Positions 1 through 9,165 are shown, counted from the first letter of the stretch. The stretch is 64,000 bases of DNA from Olavius algarvensis spirochete endosymbiont (GCA_900608495.1 UWYT01000278.1:1-64000); one strand, 5' to 3'. Numbers and translations: made by a program. Notes: generated by a model not told the origin, from the letters alone.

Positions 1-165
1 TGGTTGTTAGCATCTGCCACATAGACATTGCCGGATGAGTCCACAGCCACTCCGGTGGGGTGATTAAACTGCGCCGTGCTGCCGGCGCCACTGCCATCCT
101 TCAATAGCCCCCGTTTTACCGGCAGAAGTTGTTACCCGCTTGAATCTGGAGTCCTTGTGAGAATG
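1..165 (-). pseudogene. NHL-repeat (beta-propeller) protein fragment, frameshifted and cut by the window edge
   Basis: On the minus strand about 35 residues read as a typical NHL repeat, with the core GVAVDSSGNVYVAD following a QFNHP turn. The preceding repeat start (RFKRVTTSAGKTG) is recognisable but lies in a different frame, so at least one frameshift separates the two pieces, and the second frame runs into a stop just upstream. NHL repeats form extracellular or periplasmic beta-propellers. The rest of the gene lies beyond position 1, so I cannot say how much is intact there. A frameshifted remnant is the best reading. Confidence 0.6.
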
Positions 166-743
166 CTGATGAAGGAGTATAAGGACTAGAGTCAAGATGA
201 TGTAACTGGATGTCTTTTTCGGTAGGTATCCCCAGCACGCTATGTGTCTACACCTTCATGCAATGGGTTGTCGATTATAATCGTTTCGGCCATTCTCCGA
301 AAAAGCAGACAGGTTTTGCTGTCCATGATATCGTAGATTTGCAGAATGAATGAATACCAAGACGCTACAAAGCGGAGATAAATCCTAAGATTACTCGTTT
401 GGTTCGTAAGATTTTGTGAAAATGGACACTGATTATGCGTCAAGCAAAATCGGAGTATCAAAGGAGCTGGAAAAGCGGAAAAGATAAACCCACCATATAA
501 CCGGTTCAAGAAAACCTCCCGAGTATATCGTGTGAGCTTCAGCGCAATCTTCTTATCAGAACCTCCTGAAGTACCCCCCGCTGGAAGATTATCCCCTCTG
601 TCACGGATTCACTTTCCTAAGATATTGCGCCGGAAATTCTCATCGATCTGTGGAGAAATCCAGAGCAGCGAGAATCGTTAACGAGCTGGAAAAAACCCCA
701 AAATCCCTCCTCAAAGTGCTTTCGTCTAAGTTGTAACTATAGG
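166..743. other. Non-coding or decayed stretch, no gene recognised
   Basis: Short open frames occur on both strands, but none has a ribosome binding site, a recognisable domain or convincing codon use. The plus-strand frame from about 621 to 743 may hold the eroded N-terminal part of the ImmA-like pseudogene that follows. No insertion-sequence ends or long repeats were seen. Confidence 0.4.
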
Positions 744-1157
744 ATGAAGATGCTGACGCAGTATGGATGCAGTCTTCCAAAACAGATGATGAGGTATTCT
801 GTATCTTTCGACCAGATGCCATTGATTGTCGTAAATCGCAAAGAAACACACTTTAGTGAGAACCTTTGCGTTTTTGCATGAACTTGCGCATCTGATACTT
901 CGATTAAGCGGCCTCTGTGATTTATCCGAAGAAAACACCGCTCGCCCACGCGAATTTGAGGTTTTCTGTAACAAAGTAGCGATACTTGCGCTTGTGGCGG
1001 ATAAATTGCTACTTCGACTCAGTTCAGTCAACTGCTCCTGAAGATTGGGTCGATGCGATTCTGTCATCAATCGTATAAAGATTTCGGCGTAAGCAGCGAA
1101 GTTATCCTGCCAAAGGCGTCTACTGAAGTTGAGCACTACATTGAAGTGTTGAGATGA
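744..1157 (+). pseudogene. ImmA/IrrE-family metallopeptidase, multiply frameshifted
   Basis: Four pieces in successive frames together read like the ImmA/IrrE (DUF955) domain. The first (about 744-850) contains MPLIVVNRKETH. The second (856-1041) carries the zinc motif HELAH inside FAFLHELAHLILRLSGLC, then EVFCNKVA. The third (about 1022-1070) reads APEDWVDAILSS. The fourth (about 1072-1157) reads KDFGVSSEVILPK. The required frame changes step through all three frames, so this is a pseudogene and not a sequencing slip at one place. ImmA/IrrE peptidases usually cleave repressors in mobile elements or toxin-antitoxin-like pairs; an intact XRE partner was not found beside it. The zinc-site residues are still present. 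Confidence 0.75.
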
Positions 1158-1306
1158 GTAAAAAACCCCTTAAAAGCGACTAAACGGCGAGCCAGTTTTC
1201 CAATACTCGGGAGGCTGGGAGTTCAAAAAGACTTGTGCAAATATTGTTTTCCAAAAAGATGCAGGTAACAACTACGTTTTGCGCGTTAAGAAAACTACCT
1301 TTGCAG

Positions 1307-1337
1307 TTGACATAATTCCAGTTTTTATGTTTATAAA
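1307..1337 (+). promoter_or_regulatory. Possible sigma-70 promoter of the liv operon
   Basis: A perfect TTGACA (1307-1312) is followed by TTATAA/TATAAA (1331-1337) with an 18-19 base spacer. It lies about 85 bases before the livJ start. A further TATAAT lies at 1370-1375 without a good -35 box, so the exact start is uncertain. Confidence 0.4.
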
Positions 1338-1370
1338 GATATCTTAATCAAGACTTTGATACAATTCGAT

Positions 1371-1406
1371 ATAATGAGGAAGATATCAATATAATGAGGA
1401 AGATAT
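1371..1406 (+). repeat. Tandem 16-base direct repeat in the livJ leader
   Basis: The unit ATAATGAGGAAGATAT occurs at 1371-1386 and again at 1391-1406, with a period of 20 bases, directly before the AAGGAGG ribosome binding site. Each copy carries an internal ATGAGGA that mimics a start or ribosome binding site. It could be an operator pair, a standby site for ribosomes, or a slippage duplication. Confidence 0.6.
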
Positions 1407-1421
1407 AAGGAGGAATACTGA

Positions 1422-2534
1422 ATGAGAAAAATAGCCTTGATTTTCACTTTGATTCTTGTGGGCACCGCGCTATTTGCCAATGGTGCAGACGATGGCGAAA
1501 CAATCAAGATTGCGGTTGTTGGGGTCCATTCGGGCAATCTTGCATCCTATGGCATTCCAACAGTTAAGGCGGCTGAACTCGTTGTTGCCGATTGGAACGC
1601 AAAGGGTGGTGTATTAGGAAGGCAGATTGAGCTCATTGTGGAAGATGACGTTTGCAAGGCCGAAATTGCGGCAAATAGCGCCGCCCTGGTTGTGGGGAAG
1701 GGTGCAGTAGCTGTCATTGGCCATACCTGCTCTGGGGCAACAAAGAGTGCTCTGGGTATCTACAAAGAGGCCGGCATTCCTGCGATTAGTCCCTCCGCTA
1801 CTAACCCTCCACTTACTCAGAGCGGAGACTATCCGAATTTCTTTCGCACTATCGCTCCGGACGATGCTCAGGCCTTAACCGTCTCAAGCTTCATAGTTGA
1901 CCAGCTTGGATTGAAATCGGTTGCTGTACTTCATGACAGGCAGGATTATGGGAAGGGTTTTGCGGATTTCACGGTAAGCTATCTTGAAAAACAGGGAGCA
2001 GAGGTAGTGCTTTATGAAGGTATTACTGAAGGAGCCGTGGATTATTCGGCCGTATTGAATAAGGTTGCCAAATCAGACGCCCAGGTACTTGTCTACGGTG
2101 GGTATCACCCCGAAGCTTCAAAACTGGTACAGCAGATGAATCGCATGGGCCTGGATATACCTTTTGTTTCCGATGACGGTGTAAAAGACAACACCTTTGT
2201 TGAGGTTGCGGGAAAGGACTCCGAAGGCGTCTATGCATCCGGTCCTATGGATACGACGGATAACCCCATGAACCAGGAGGCAGCTGAAAAGCATAGGTCT
2301 GAATTTGGAGAGGAGCCAGGCGCATATTTCCCCAATGCATATGCTGCTACCATTGCGCTGCTTACAGCGATAGAAAACGCCAACAGCACTGAAGGGCAGG
2401 CCATAATGGACGCACTGCGCGCAAACTATGTTGATACACCGTTCGGCAATATTACTTTCGATGAAAAGGGCGATACAACTGGTATGGGATATTCGATTTA
2501 TCAGGTTCAAAACGGTGAATATGTAGAACTGTAG
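1422..2534 (+). CDS. livJ: Branched-chain amino acid ABC transporter, periplasmic substrate-binding protein
   Basis: A 370-residue exported protein of the type I periplasmic binding fold used by LivJ/LivK for leucine, isoleucine and valine. A signal peptide covers about residues 1-21 (basic MRK, hydrophobic core, AxA-like end near ALFANG); there is no lipobox Cys. The mature part begins with IKIAVVGVHSG, typical of the family, and contains the SGATKSALGIYKEAGIP region that forms part of the ligand site. The start is set by a strong AAGGAGG nine bases upstream. It is the first gene of livJHMGF, in the usual order. The true ligand could be another amino acid or an amide, since the family is broad. 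Confidence 0.93.
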   Translation: MRKIALIFTLILVGTALFANGADDGETIKIAVVGVHSGNLASYGIPTVKAAELVVADWNAKGGVLGRQIELIVEDDVCKAEIAANSAALVVGKGAVAVIGHTCSGATKSALGIYKEAGIPAISPSATNPPLTQSGDYPNFFRTIAPDDAQALTVSSFIVDQLGLKSVAVLHDRQDYGKGFADFTVSYLEKQGAEVVLYEGITEGAVDYSAVLNKVAKSDAQVLVYGGYHPEASKLVQQMNRMGLDIPFVSDDGVKDNTFVEVAGKDSEGVYASGPMDTTDNPMNQEAAEKHRSEFGEEPGAYFPNAYAATIALLTAIENANSTEGQAIMDALRANYVDTPFGNITFDEKGDTTGMGYSIYQVQNGEYVEL

Positions 2535-2573
2535 AGAAAACCTAACTCAATCAATCCTATTTTGAGGGTGGCG

Positions 2574-2602
2574 GCCCACTGGAGGGCAGGTTCATTTTTT
2601 TT
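2574..2602 (+). terminator. Weak hairpin with T-run between livJ and livH
   Basis: GCCC (2574-2577) can pair with GGGC (2584-2587) across a six-base loop; eight T residues follow at 2595-2602. The stem is short and the T-run is seven bases away, so this is at best a partial terminator. Such attenuation would give more binding protein than permease, as is usual for these operons. Confidence 0.3.
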
Positions 2603-2639
2603 GACGCAGCGTTATGGCGACTGTCCTAGGAGTTGCTAG

Positions 2640-3545
2640 TTGGAGTACTTTCTACAGCTTGTGCTTGCCGGGCTGACTAAAGGCAGCATCTATGCCCTGA
2701 TAGCTCTCGGCTATACGATGGTGTATGGCGTCTTTAAACTCATCAACTTTGCTCACGGTGAGATTTATATGATTGGCGCTTTCACCGCGCTTATCGTAGG
2801 TGGCGCATTACAAATTACCACAGATTTGGCTCCCTCTATGATTTTTCTCATATCCCTGGTTGCCGCGATATTTTTCTCCGCTGCTCATGGTGCTACAATG
2901 GAACGAATCGCTTACCGCCCGCTCAGGCAAGCGCCTAGACTCACTGCTCTGATAAGTGCGATAGGTATGTCGTTGATACTCCAAAACTACGTCCGCCTAG
3001 CACAAACATCTGATTTCCTGCCATTTCACTCGATGATTCCGGATATTCCCTGGTTAACTCCAGGGGTTTCACCAATCACGACTACTCAACTGACTATAGT
3101 GGTTACAACTGTAGTGGTAATGATTTCGTTAACTCTGTTCATCAAGTTTACCAAGATGGGAAAAGCAATGAGAGCGGCGGCCCAGGATAGGATTATGGCC
3201 CAACTGGTTGGAATTGATATGAATCGAGTGGCAACATACACGTTTGTTATTGGTTCGGTGACCGCGGCAATTGGGGGGGTGCTGATTGCAAATCACATGG
3301 GACAAATAAACTTCTATATCGGCTTCCTGGCAGGTATCAAGGCCTTTGTAGCGGCTGTGCTTGGTGGGATTGGAAGTATACCTGGAGCAGTACTTGGCAG
3401 TTTCGTGCTTGGTATGGCAGAGAGTTTTGGTGCAGGATATATTTCCAGTGCTTATGAAGACGCATTTGCCTTTATAATTCTTATAATTGTTTTGATTTTC
3501 AAACCTTCCGGTTTGCTTGGACGTAACGAGGTGGAAAAGGTTTGA
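2640..3545 (+). CDS. livH: Branched-chain amino acid ABC transporter permease LivH
   Basis: A 301-residue inner-membrane permease with about eight hydrophobic segments. The N-terminal region holds the family hallmark GSIYALIALGYTMVYGVFKLINFAHGE, split here across residues 15-40, and the C-terminal part has the AVLGGIGSIPGA loop that contacts the ATPase subunits. It forms the channel with LivM. The start is TTG with TAGGAG seven bases upstream. Its TGA stop overlaps the TTG start of livM (TTGA), which suggests translational coupling. Length is close to the E. coli protein (308). Confidence 0.92.
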   Translation: MEYFLQLVLAGLTKGSIYALIALGYTMVYGVFKLINFAHGEIYMIGAFTALIVGGALQITTDLAPSMIFLISLVAAIFFSAAHGATMERIAYRPLRQAPRLTALISAIGMSLILQNYVRLAQTSDFLPFHSMIPDIPWLTPGVSPITTTQLTIVVTTVVVMISLTLFIKFTKMGKAMRAAAQDRIMAQLVGIDMNRVATYTFVIGSVTAAIGGVLIANHMGQINFYIGFLAGIKAFVAAVLGGIGSIPGAVLGSFVLGMAESFGAGYISSAYEDAFAFIILIIVLIFKPSGLLGRNEVEKV

Positions 3546-4753
3546 AGGCAAGTTTTTTCAAGACACTGAGAACCACACTTCTCAATGCCCTTTGGATGAT
3601 GCTTATCACCTTTCCAATCATGGTTATTAAGGTGAAGCCAAGGGAATCCCTGGTAAGCTGGCGCTGGATGAATTTGCTCTGGGTTGGTATCGGAACCTTT
3701 AGTCTATCATGGATTTGGAGGTATTTGCTATCCCGTCGTGACAAGGGATCGAAATTAAATGCTGGCAGGGGAAGAGAAGTACTCGGTTTGCTGTGGGGGA
3801 AGAAGAAAATTAGAGCAGTTTTGCTTGCCGCCTTGACGCTGTTGGTTATCTGGTTTCCATGGATAGTGAATCTTTACCAGGTTGGCATAATCACCAGTGG
3901 TCTGATGTTCGTGATTCTAGGACTCGGGTTGAATATCGTTATCGGCTATGGTGGTCTGTTGCACTTGGGTTATGCTGCATTCTATGCCATGGGCGCCTAT
4001 AACTACGCTCTCATGTATCTGTATTGGGGCATGCAGTTCTGGCTTGCTCTTCCGCTTGGTGCCGTCTCTGGCGCACTTTTTGGCATACTCATTGGTTTCC
4101 CCGTTCTACGGCTAAGAGGTGATTATCTTGCTATCGTCACCCTGGCATTTGGGGAAATCATGAGATTGCTGCTTCTGAATTTGTCAGATTTCACCAAAGG
4201 GGCCGAGGGTATTGCTCAGATACCGCGCGCGGCTTTTATACGTGCATTATCCCTTCAGGAAGCCACAAATTATTTGTTCTATATTTGCGCGGTGTTGGTG
4301 GCTTTCAGCATTTTTATTATCCGGCGCCTTGAGAATTCCAGGATAGGCAGAGCACTGGAGGCCATGAGAGAAGATGAAATTGCAGCTCAGTCGATGGGAA
4401 TCAACCTTACAAGAAATAAACTGATCACCTTTGCTTTGGGAGCATTTTGGGCTGGACTGGCTGGTGTCATTTTGGCGGCAAAAACCACTTATATCAACCC
4501 GGGAAGTTTCACTCTGCTGGAATCTGTAATGATACTTGTTGCTGTGGTACTAGGCGGTATGGGCTCAATTCCCGGTGTAATACTCGGTGCCCTCTTAGTA
4601 ACTCTGATTCCGGAGTATTTTCGTGCTCTTTCCGACTATAGGATGCTTATGTTCGGCGTTGTCCTTGTAATAATGCCCATATTCAGGCCACGAGGAATCA
4701 TTCCGAAGCTGAGGAAGCACTACACTGTCAAAGAAGTAGACTGCAGTTCATGA
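3542..4753 (+). CDS. livM: Branched-chain amino acid ABC transporter permease LivM
   Basis: A 403-residue membrane protein that pairs with LivH. Residues 1-85 form an N-terminal extension with two hydrophobic stretches. The conserved permease begins around residue 90 and includes GLGLNIVIGYGGLLHLGYAAFY and the C-terminal VLGGMGSIPG loop. The start is a TTG overlapping the livH stop, and the ATGA at the end overlaps the livG start. Some annotators would begin further downstream, but the extension is in frame and also occurs in longer LivM proteins. Confidence 0.9.
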   Translation: MKASFFKTLRTTLLNALWMMLITFPIMVIKVKPRESLVSWRWMNLLWVGIGTFSLSWIWRYLLSRRDKGSKLNAGRGREVLGLLWGKKKIRAVLLAALTLLVIWFPWIVNLYQVGIITSGLMFVILGLGLNIVIGYGGLLHLGYAAFYAMGAYNYALMYLYWGMQFWLALPLGAVSGALFGILIGFPVLRLRGDYLAIVTLAFGEIMRLLLLNLSDFTKGAEGIAQIPRAAFIRALSLQEATNYLFYICAVLVAFSIFIIRRLENSRIGRALEAMREDEIAAQSMGINLTRNKLITFALGAFWAGLAGVILAAKTTYINPGSFTLLESVMILVAVVLGGMGSIPGVILGALLVTLIPEYFRALSDYRMLMFGVVLVIMPIFRPRGIIPKLRKHYTVKEVDCSS

Positions 4754-5529
4754 GTGATACCATTCTTGATATAAGGAATTTTTCAATGATTTTTGGTGGA
4801 CTTCACGCGGTCAATTGCGTGAATATCCACATCGATAAGTGTGAGATAGTCGCTCTTATTGGGCCAAACGGAGCGGGTAAAACAACACTGTTCAACTGTA
4901 TCACGGGCCTATATACACCTACAGAGGGTGATATAACAGTTTACAATAGTAACAAAAAAACTGTGAGGATTAACGGGCTGAATCCCAACAAAATAACCGA
5001 GTTGGGACTAGCTCGCACCTTTCAGAATATTCGCCTCTTCAACAGTATGACTGCTTTGGAAAACGTAATGATAGGTTGCCATACGAGATTGAAGGCAGGA
5101 ATTTTGGGAGCAATACTGCGTGATGGAAAGACGCGCGCTGAGGAACAGGGTGTTATCGATACAAGCATGGGAATACTGAAAAAGCTCAAACTGGAAAGGT
5201 ATGCCAATGAAACTGCCTCAAATCTTCCATATGGCCCCCAGCGCCTTCTGGAAATAGCTCGGGCTATGGCAACAGAACCTCAACTTCTGTTGCTGGATGA
5301 GCCGGCCGCCGGCATGAATCTCGCCGAGACAAAAAGGCTTGATTACATTATCAGTAAAATCCGCGATGAAGAGCAAATAACAATATTGCTGATTGAGCAT
5401 GACATGAACTTGGTTATGAGTATTGCCGAACGTATATATGTTCTTGATTATGGGGAATTGATTGCTGAAGGAACTCCTGCCGAAATAAAGGCGAATCCTG
5501 CCGTGATAAAGGCATATCTGGGAGAATAG
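4750..5529 (+). CDS. livG: Branched-chain amino acid ABC transporter ATPase LivG
   Basis: A 259-residue cytoplasmic ATPase. Walker A is GPNGAGKTT at residues 38-46, the family's ARTFQNIRLF Q-loop follows, the signature reads LPYGPQ, as in LivG proteins that have YG in place of the usual SG, and Walker B is LLLLDEPAAGMN. The H-loop histidine is in LIEHDMN. It energises LivHM together with LivF. ATG overlaps the livM stop by four bases, and livF follows after three bases. Confidence 0.93.
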   Translation: MSDTILDIRNFSMIFGGLHAVNCVNIHIDKCEIVALIGPNGAGKTTLFNCITGLYTPTEGDITVYNSNKKTVRINGLNPNKITELGLARTFQNIRLFNSMTALENVMIGCHTRLKAGILGAILRDGKTRAEEQGVIDTSMGILKKLKLERYANETASNLPYGPQRLLEIARAMATEPQLLLLDEPAAGMNLAETKRLDYIISKIRDEEQITILLIEHDMNLVMSIAERIYVLDYGELIAEGTPAEIKANPAVIKAYLGE

Positions 5530-5532
5530 AAT

Positions 5533-6240
5533 ATGCTCAAGCTTGACTCAGTTCACACCTATTACGGGAATATCAAGGCTTTGAAAGGAATCAGTCTCAA
5601 AGTGAACAAAGGAGAAATAATCTGTCTTATTGGTGCAAACGGCGCTGGCAAGTCCACAACCTTGATGACTATCAGCGGAATCAAGACTCCGCACAGCGGC
5701 ACTATAGAATTTGACGGGATTGATATCACTGATATGGCACCACATAGAATTGTCGCCATGGGAATGAGCCAAGTACCTGAGGGCAGGCGCATGTTCTCAT
5801 CTCTTACAGTTGTGGAAAATTTGGATATGGGGGCATATCTTCGTTCCGATAAAAAAGAGCGCAAAGATGATATTGAATACGTGTTCAGTCTCTTTCCAAT
5901 TCTCTCGAAGCGTAAGAACCAAACGGGCGGCACGCTTTCCGGCGGTGAACAGCAGATGCTGGCGATAAGTCGGGCGCTCATGGCTAGACCGCGGATACTT
6001 CTTCTTGATGAGCCGTCGCTTGGACTTGCTCCGCTAATCGTGCAGCAGATTTTTGAAATCATCACCAGGATTAACAAGGAACAAGGAACAACCATCTTCC
6101 TTGTTGAGCAGAACGCCAATATGGCATTGAAAATCGCCGACAGGGGATATGTCATCCAAAATGGTAGAATAGTGAAAGCTGATTCGGCGGGGGCTCTTTT
6201 GGAAGATGAAGAAGTGAGGGCTGCATATCTTGGAGTTTGA
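5533..6240 (+). CDS. livF: Branched-chain amino acid ABC transporter ATPase LivF
   Basis: A 235-residue ATPase with Walker A GANGAGKST at residues 34-42, the LivF-specific QVPEGRRMF segment, signature LSGGEQQ, Walker B LLLDEPSLGLAP and the H-loop in LVEQNAN, where the usual His is Gln as in most LivF proteins. It forms the second nucleotide-binding subunit of the LivHMGF importer. It ends in a TTTGA that overlaps a possible TTG start of the next gene. Confidence 0.93.
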   Translation: MLKLDSVHTYYGNIKALKGISLKVNKGEIICLIGANGAGKSTTLMTISGIKTPHSGTIEFDGIDITDMAPHRIVAMGMSQVPEGRRMFSSLTVVENLDMGAYLRSDKKERKDDIEYVFSLFPILSKRKNQTGGTLSGGEQQMLAISRALMARPRILLLDEPSLGLAPLIVQQIFEIITRINKEQGTTIFLVEQNANMALKIADRGYVIQNGRIVKADSAGALLEDEEVRAAYLGV

Positions 6241-7250
6241 ACAGAAATTTCCTTGCTTCCCAATCACTTAAAAAATCGTTACATTCCCTCACAATGGAAA
6301 GCTTCATACTTGGCACAGGTGGCATGATGCCCCTCCCTAACAGAAATCTTACCTCCATGCTTTTACGTCGGGAAGGAGAGTTATTCTTATTCGACTGCGG
6401 TGAGGCAACTCAGGTCAGCCTCCGCCAGCTCAATTTGAAGTGGAAGAGAATTACGGCAATTCTGATTAGTCACACTCACGCTGATCACGTAACTGGGCTT
6501 CCCGGCATCCTGATGCTGAGTTCACAAGTGGAACGCAATGAAGCACTTGTAATAATCGGACCGCCGAAAATACAGGAGTATATCGAAACTAATCGCAGAG
6601 TTCTAGATATGCACATCAATTACCCAATCGAAATTAGAGAGATAGCCCGGCCCCATATTCCTCAGGAAGTTTACCGCAGGGAAGGCTACAAAATTCGTTC
6701 ATTCCCAATGCGTCACTCGAAGATTTGTGTTGGATACTCTTTTGAGGAAGATGCCAGACCAGGTGTATTCCTTCCCGAAAAGGCTGAAGATATCAGAGTG
6801 CCCAGAGGTCCTCTATGGGGCAGACTGCAAAGGGGGGAGGACGTACAACTTGAGGACGGAAGGATTATAACCCCGGGTCAGGTAATGGGGGCGCCGCGCG
6901 AAGGTCGCAAAGTTTCCTACGTAACTGATACCACCTGGCGCAACTCCATCCCATCGGAAGTTAGTGGTTCAGATTTGCTCATATGCGAGGCGATGTTTGG
7001 TGAAGTCCATGCCGACACAGCAGTTGAGAAACGCCATCTTACCGCGCGTCAGGCCGGTCAATTAGCAGTCCGGGCAGGGAATATCCATCGGATGGGTCTT
7101 ATTCACTATAGTCCGCGTTACACCGACTACGAACTCAAAACACTTCAAAAGGAATGTCGTGATTTTTTCCCCAATGCATTCCTATGCCGCGATCGAATGG
7201 TAATCCAAATACCCTACAGCGATAGCAAGAAAAACGCCACCAAGTCTTAG
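6237..7250 (+). CDS. rnz: RNase Z-like metallo-beta-lactamase-fold hydrolase
   Basis: A ribonuclease Z-type protein, which in bacteria trims tRNA 3' ends or acts as a general nuclease. The core begins LGTGGMMPLPNRNL and contains SHTHADHVTGLPG (HxHxDH zinc motif), the second-shell RHSKICVGY and the zinc-binding YVTDTTW and IHYSPRY segments. The open frame starts with a TTG overlapping the livF stop (TTGA), the same junction type as livH-livM. The family-conserved region starts only at ATG 6294, so residues 1-19 may not be translated; neither start has a clear Shine-Dalgarno sequence. It could be cotranscribed with liv, though no functional link is apparent. Confidence 0.85.
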   Translation: MNRNFLASQSLKKSLHSLTMESFILGTGGMMPLPNRNLTSMLLRREGELFLFDCGEATQVSLRQLNLKWKRITAILISHTHADHVTGLPGILMLSSQVERNEALVIIGPPKIQEYIETNRRVLDMHINYPIEIREIARPHIPQEVYRREGYKIRSFPMRHSKICVGYSFEEDARPGVFLPEKAEDIRVPRGPLWGRLQRGEDVQLEDGRIITPGQVMGAPREGRKVSYVTDTTWRNSIPSEVSGSDLLICEAMFGEVHADTAVEKRHLTARQAGQLAVRAGNIHRMGLIHYSPRYTDYELKTLQKECRDFFPNAFLCRDRMVIQIPYSDSKKNATKS

Positions 7251-7374
7251 CTCGCAGAATACTTGAAGAAGGTATGAGTAAAAGATTTGGCGGTTCGGAT
7301 AAGCAATGCCTGGCATTAAATGCAAGCCCCATTTTCGCCTCCGTTTAACAGAAAGCCGGCATCTCAATCTTGCC

Positions 7375-9165
7375 CTATTCGAGTAGCCTGGTTTCACTCT
7401 CCAGTCTAAGCTGCCTTGTATAAAGCTCCCAATAAGCCCCACGGCGCCGAATCAGCGTTTCATGCGGCCCCTCCTCGATTATTCTTCCTTTGGAAAGAAG
7501 CACAATCCTGTCTGCTTCTCGAATTGTAGAAAGCCGATGAGCAATTATGAAACTGGTTCTCCTTTCCAATACTCTATGAATAGCCTTCCTAATTGCCTCC
7601 TCCGTTTGAGTGTCCACGCTGCTGGTTGCCTCGTCCAATACGAAAACTGCTGGATTTACCAGAATTGCTCTAGCAAAGGAAATCAGTTGTTTTTCGCCCA
7701 TACTCAGTTTTGCACCTGAGGTTCCTACATCCGACGCATAGCCATCTACCATATTCAGTATGAAATCGTGTCCTCCAACCAGCTTGGCTGCCTCAATCAC
7801 CTCATCATCGGAGGCCTCCAATCTCCCATAGCGAATATTCTCCATAACAGATCCACTAAACAGGTGGGGAGTTTGGAGAACATAACCCAGTCTAGATTGC
7901 AACCAGACTTGAGAGTGCTTCCGATAATCGATGCCATCAATCAGAATACGCCCCCTGGTGGGCTCATAGAAGCGGCAAACCAGATTAACTACAGTGCTTT
8001 TCCCGGCTCCGCTTTCCCCTACAAGTGCGAGAATTTCCCCCGCCTGAACCTCTAGATTGAAATCTTGAAGTACCACCTCGCCCTTTCTGTATTGAAAATC
8101 AACCGATTCAAACCTAATTGCCCCTTCAATTCCAGGCAATCCTGACTTCAAAAGAGGTTTCGTTCCCTCTTCTCTGATATCCGGCACTTCCTCCAACAGA
8201 GAAAGAACTTTCTCCGCCGAAGCCTGTGCGTACTGCAAGTCGGCAAAGACTCGACTTAACTCCATTACAGGCTCGAAAAAGCCGGCTGTAGCAAAAACGA
8301 AAGAAACCAATGCACCATAGGTAATCCCCGTTCCGGCTAATAGGGCGCTGCCTCCGCGCCAGAGTGCAAGGGCGGTTCCAACCGCTCCGAAAGTTAAAAC
8401 CGCTGGCAGATAGAAGGCTGCAACAGTCGCGGTTCGAACGGTGCGTCGCCGCATAGTATTCGTGATTTCTTCGAATTCCCGGGTGTTCCTTTTCTCGCGA
8501 ACTAGTGTTTTAGTAGTGCGGGCTCCCTCTATGCCTTCATTATATCCGGCAGTAAGACGGGAATTGACGTTTCTAATTTTTCGATAACCTCTCAAGAGCT
8601 TCTTCTGAAACCAAAGAGTTATCAGAATTAGGGGTGGGATGACAGAGAGGCTCACCATTGCGAGGCGGAAATTCACAGCGAACATCGTTATCGCCATGAT
8701 TAGCATATAGGCTAAGCCCCAGGAAATATCGACAAACCCCCAGGTAATAACATCTCCCAATCTAGTTATGTCCGAGGTCATTCTTGTCATAATCCAGCCT
8801 GTGGGCGTTCGGTCGTAATACGAGAAACTGAGTTCCTGTAAGCGATTGAAACCCTCTTTGCGAATATCGTAGCAAATACCAACTTCAAGCTTCCCCGCAA
8901 TCACGATGAGAACGAAGATGTTTGCCGCCTGTATAATTCCCAGCAAGCCAAATACGATAACAAACAGGTACATGTATTCAAAATTCTCAGGTATAATCAC
9001 TCTATCTATAAGCCAACCGACAATGAACGGTTGAACCACCTCTATAGCCGCAACGATTATCATCAAAACAACCATTGCGGACATATATTTCCTACGCAAG
9101 TTAACAAACCGGAATAACTTGCGCCAGGTAAGGAAATCGAAGCGTCGTTTCTTCTGAGAGTTCAT
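7375..9165 (-). CDS. ABC exporter half-transporter, consensus-site subunit of a heterodimer
   Basis: A 596-residue fusion of a six-helix export domain (residues about 1-330) and an ATPase domain (about 350-590), of the MsbA/LmrCD type. Walker A is GESGAGKST, the signature reads LSMGEKQ in place of LSGGQ, and Walker B VFVLDEATSSVD keeps the catalytic Glu. The partner gene upstream has Asp at that position. This split (one normal Glu with an altered signature, one Asp with a normal signature) is the mark of heterodimeric exporters with one degenerate ATP site. Its ATG overlaps the partner's stop by four bases. The substrate (drug, lipid or peptide) cannot be read from sequence. Confidence 0.9.
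   Translation of the reverse strand: MNSQKKRRFDFLTWRKLFRFVNLRRKYMSAMVVLMIIVAAIEVVQPFIVGWLIDRVIIPENFEYMYLFVIVFGLLGIIQAANIFVLIVIAGKLEVGICYDIRKEGFNRLQELSFSYYDRTPTGWIMTRMTSDITRLGDVITWGFVDISWGLAYMLIMAITMFAVNFRLAMVSLSVIPPLILITLWFQKKLLRGYRKIRNVNSRLTAGYNEGIEGARTTKTLVREKRNTREFEEITNTMRRRTVRTATVAAFYLPAVLTFGAVGTALALWRGGSALLAGTGITYGALVSFVFATAGFFEPVMELSRVFADLQYAQASAEKVLSLLEEVPDIREEGTKPLLKSGLPGIEGAIRFESVDFQYRKGEVVLQDFNLEVQAGEILALVGESGAGKSTVVNLVCRFYEPTRGRILIDGIDYRKHSQVWLQSRLGYVLQTPHLFSGSVMENIRYGRLEASDDEVIEAAKLVGGHDFILNMVDGYASDVGTSGAKLSMGEKQLISFARAILVNPAVFVLDEATSSVDTQTEEAIRKAIHRVLERRTSFIIAHRLSTIREADRIVLLSKGRIIEEGPHETLIRRRGAYWELYTRQLRLESETRLLE

Noticed and set aside
726-1136. 136-codon minus-strand frame
   Set aside because: Antisense to the ImmA/IrrE pieces; no ribosome binding site or domain, while the plus-strand pieces match a known fold.
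5562-6263. 233-codon open frame antisense to livF
   Set aside because: It mirrors the codon pattern of livF, which has all ABC motifs; no start signal or domain on the antisense side.
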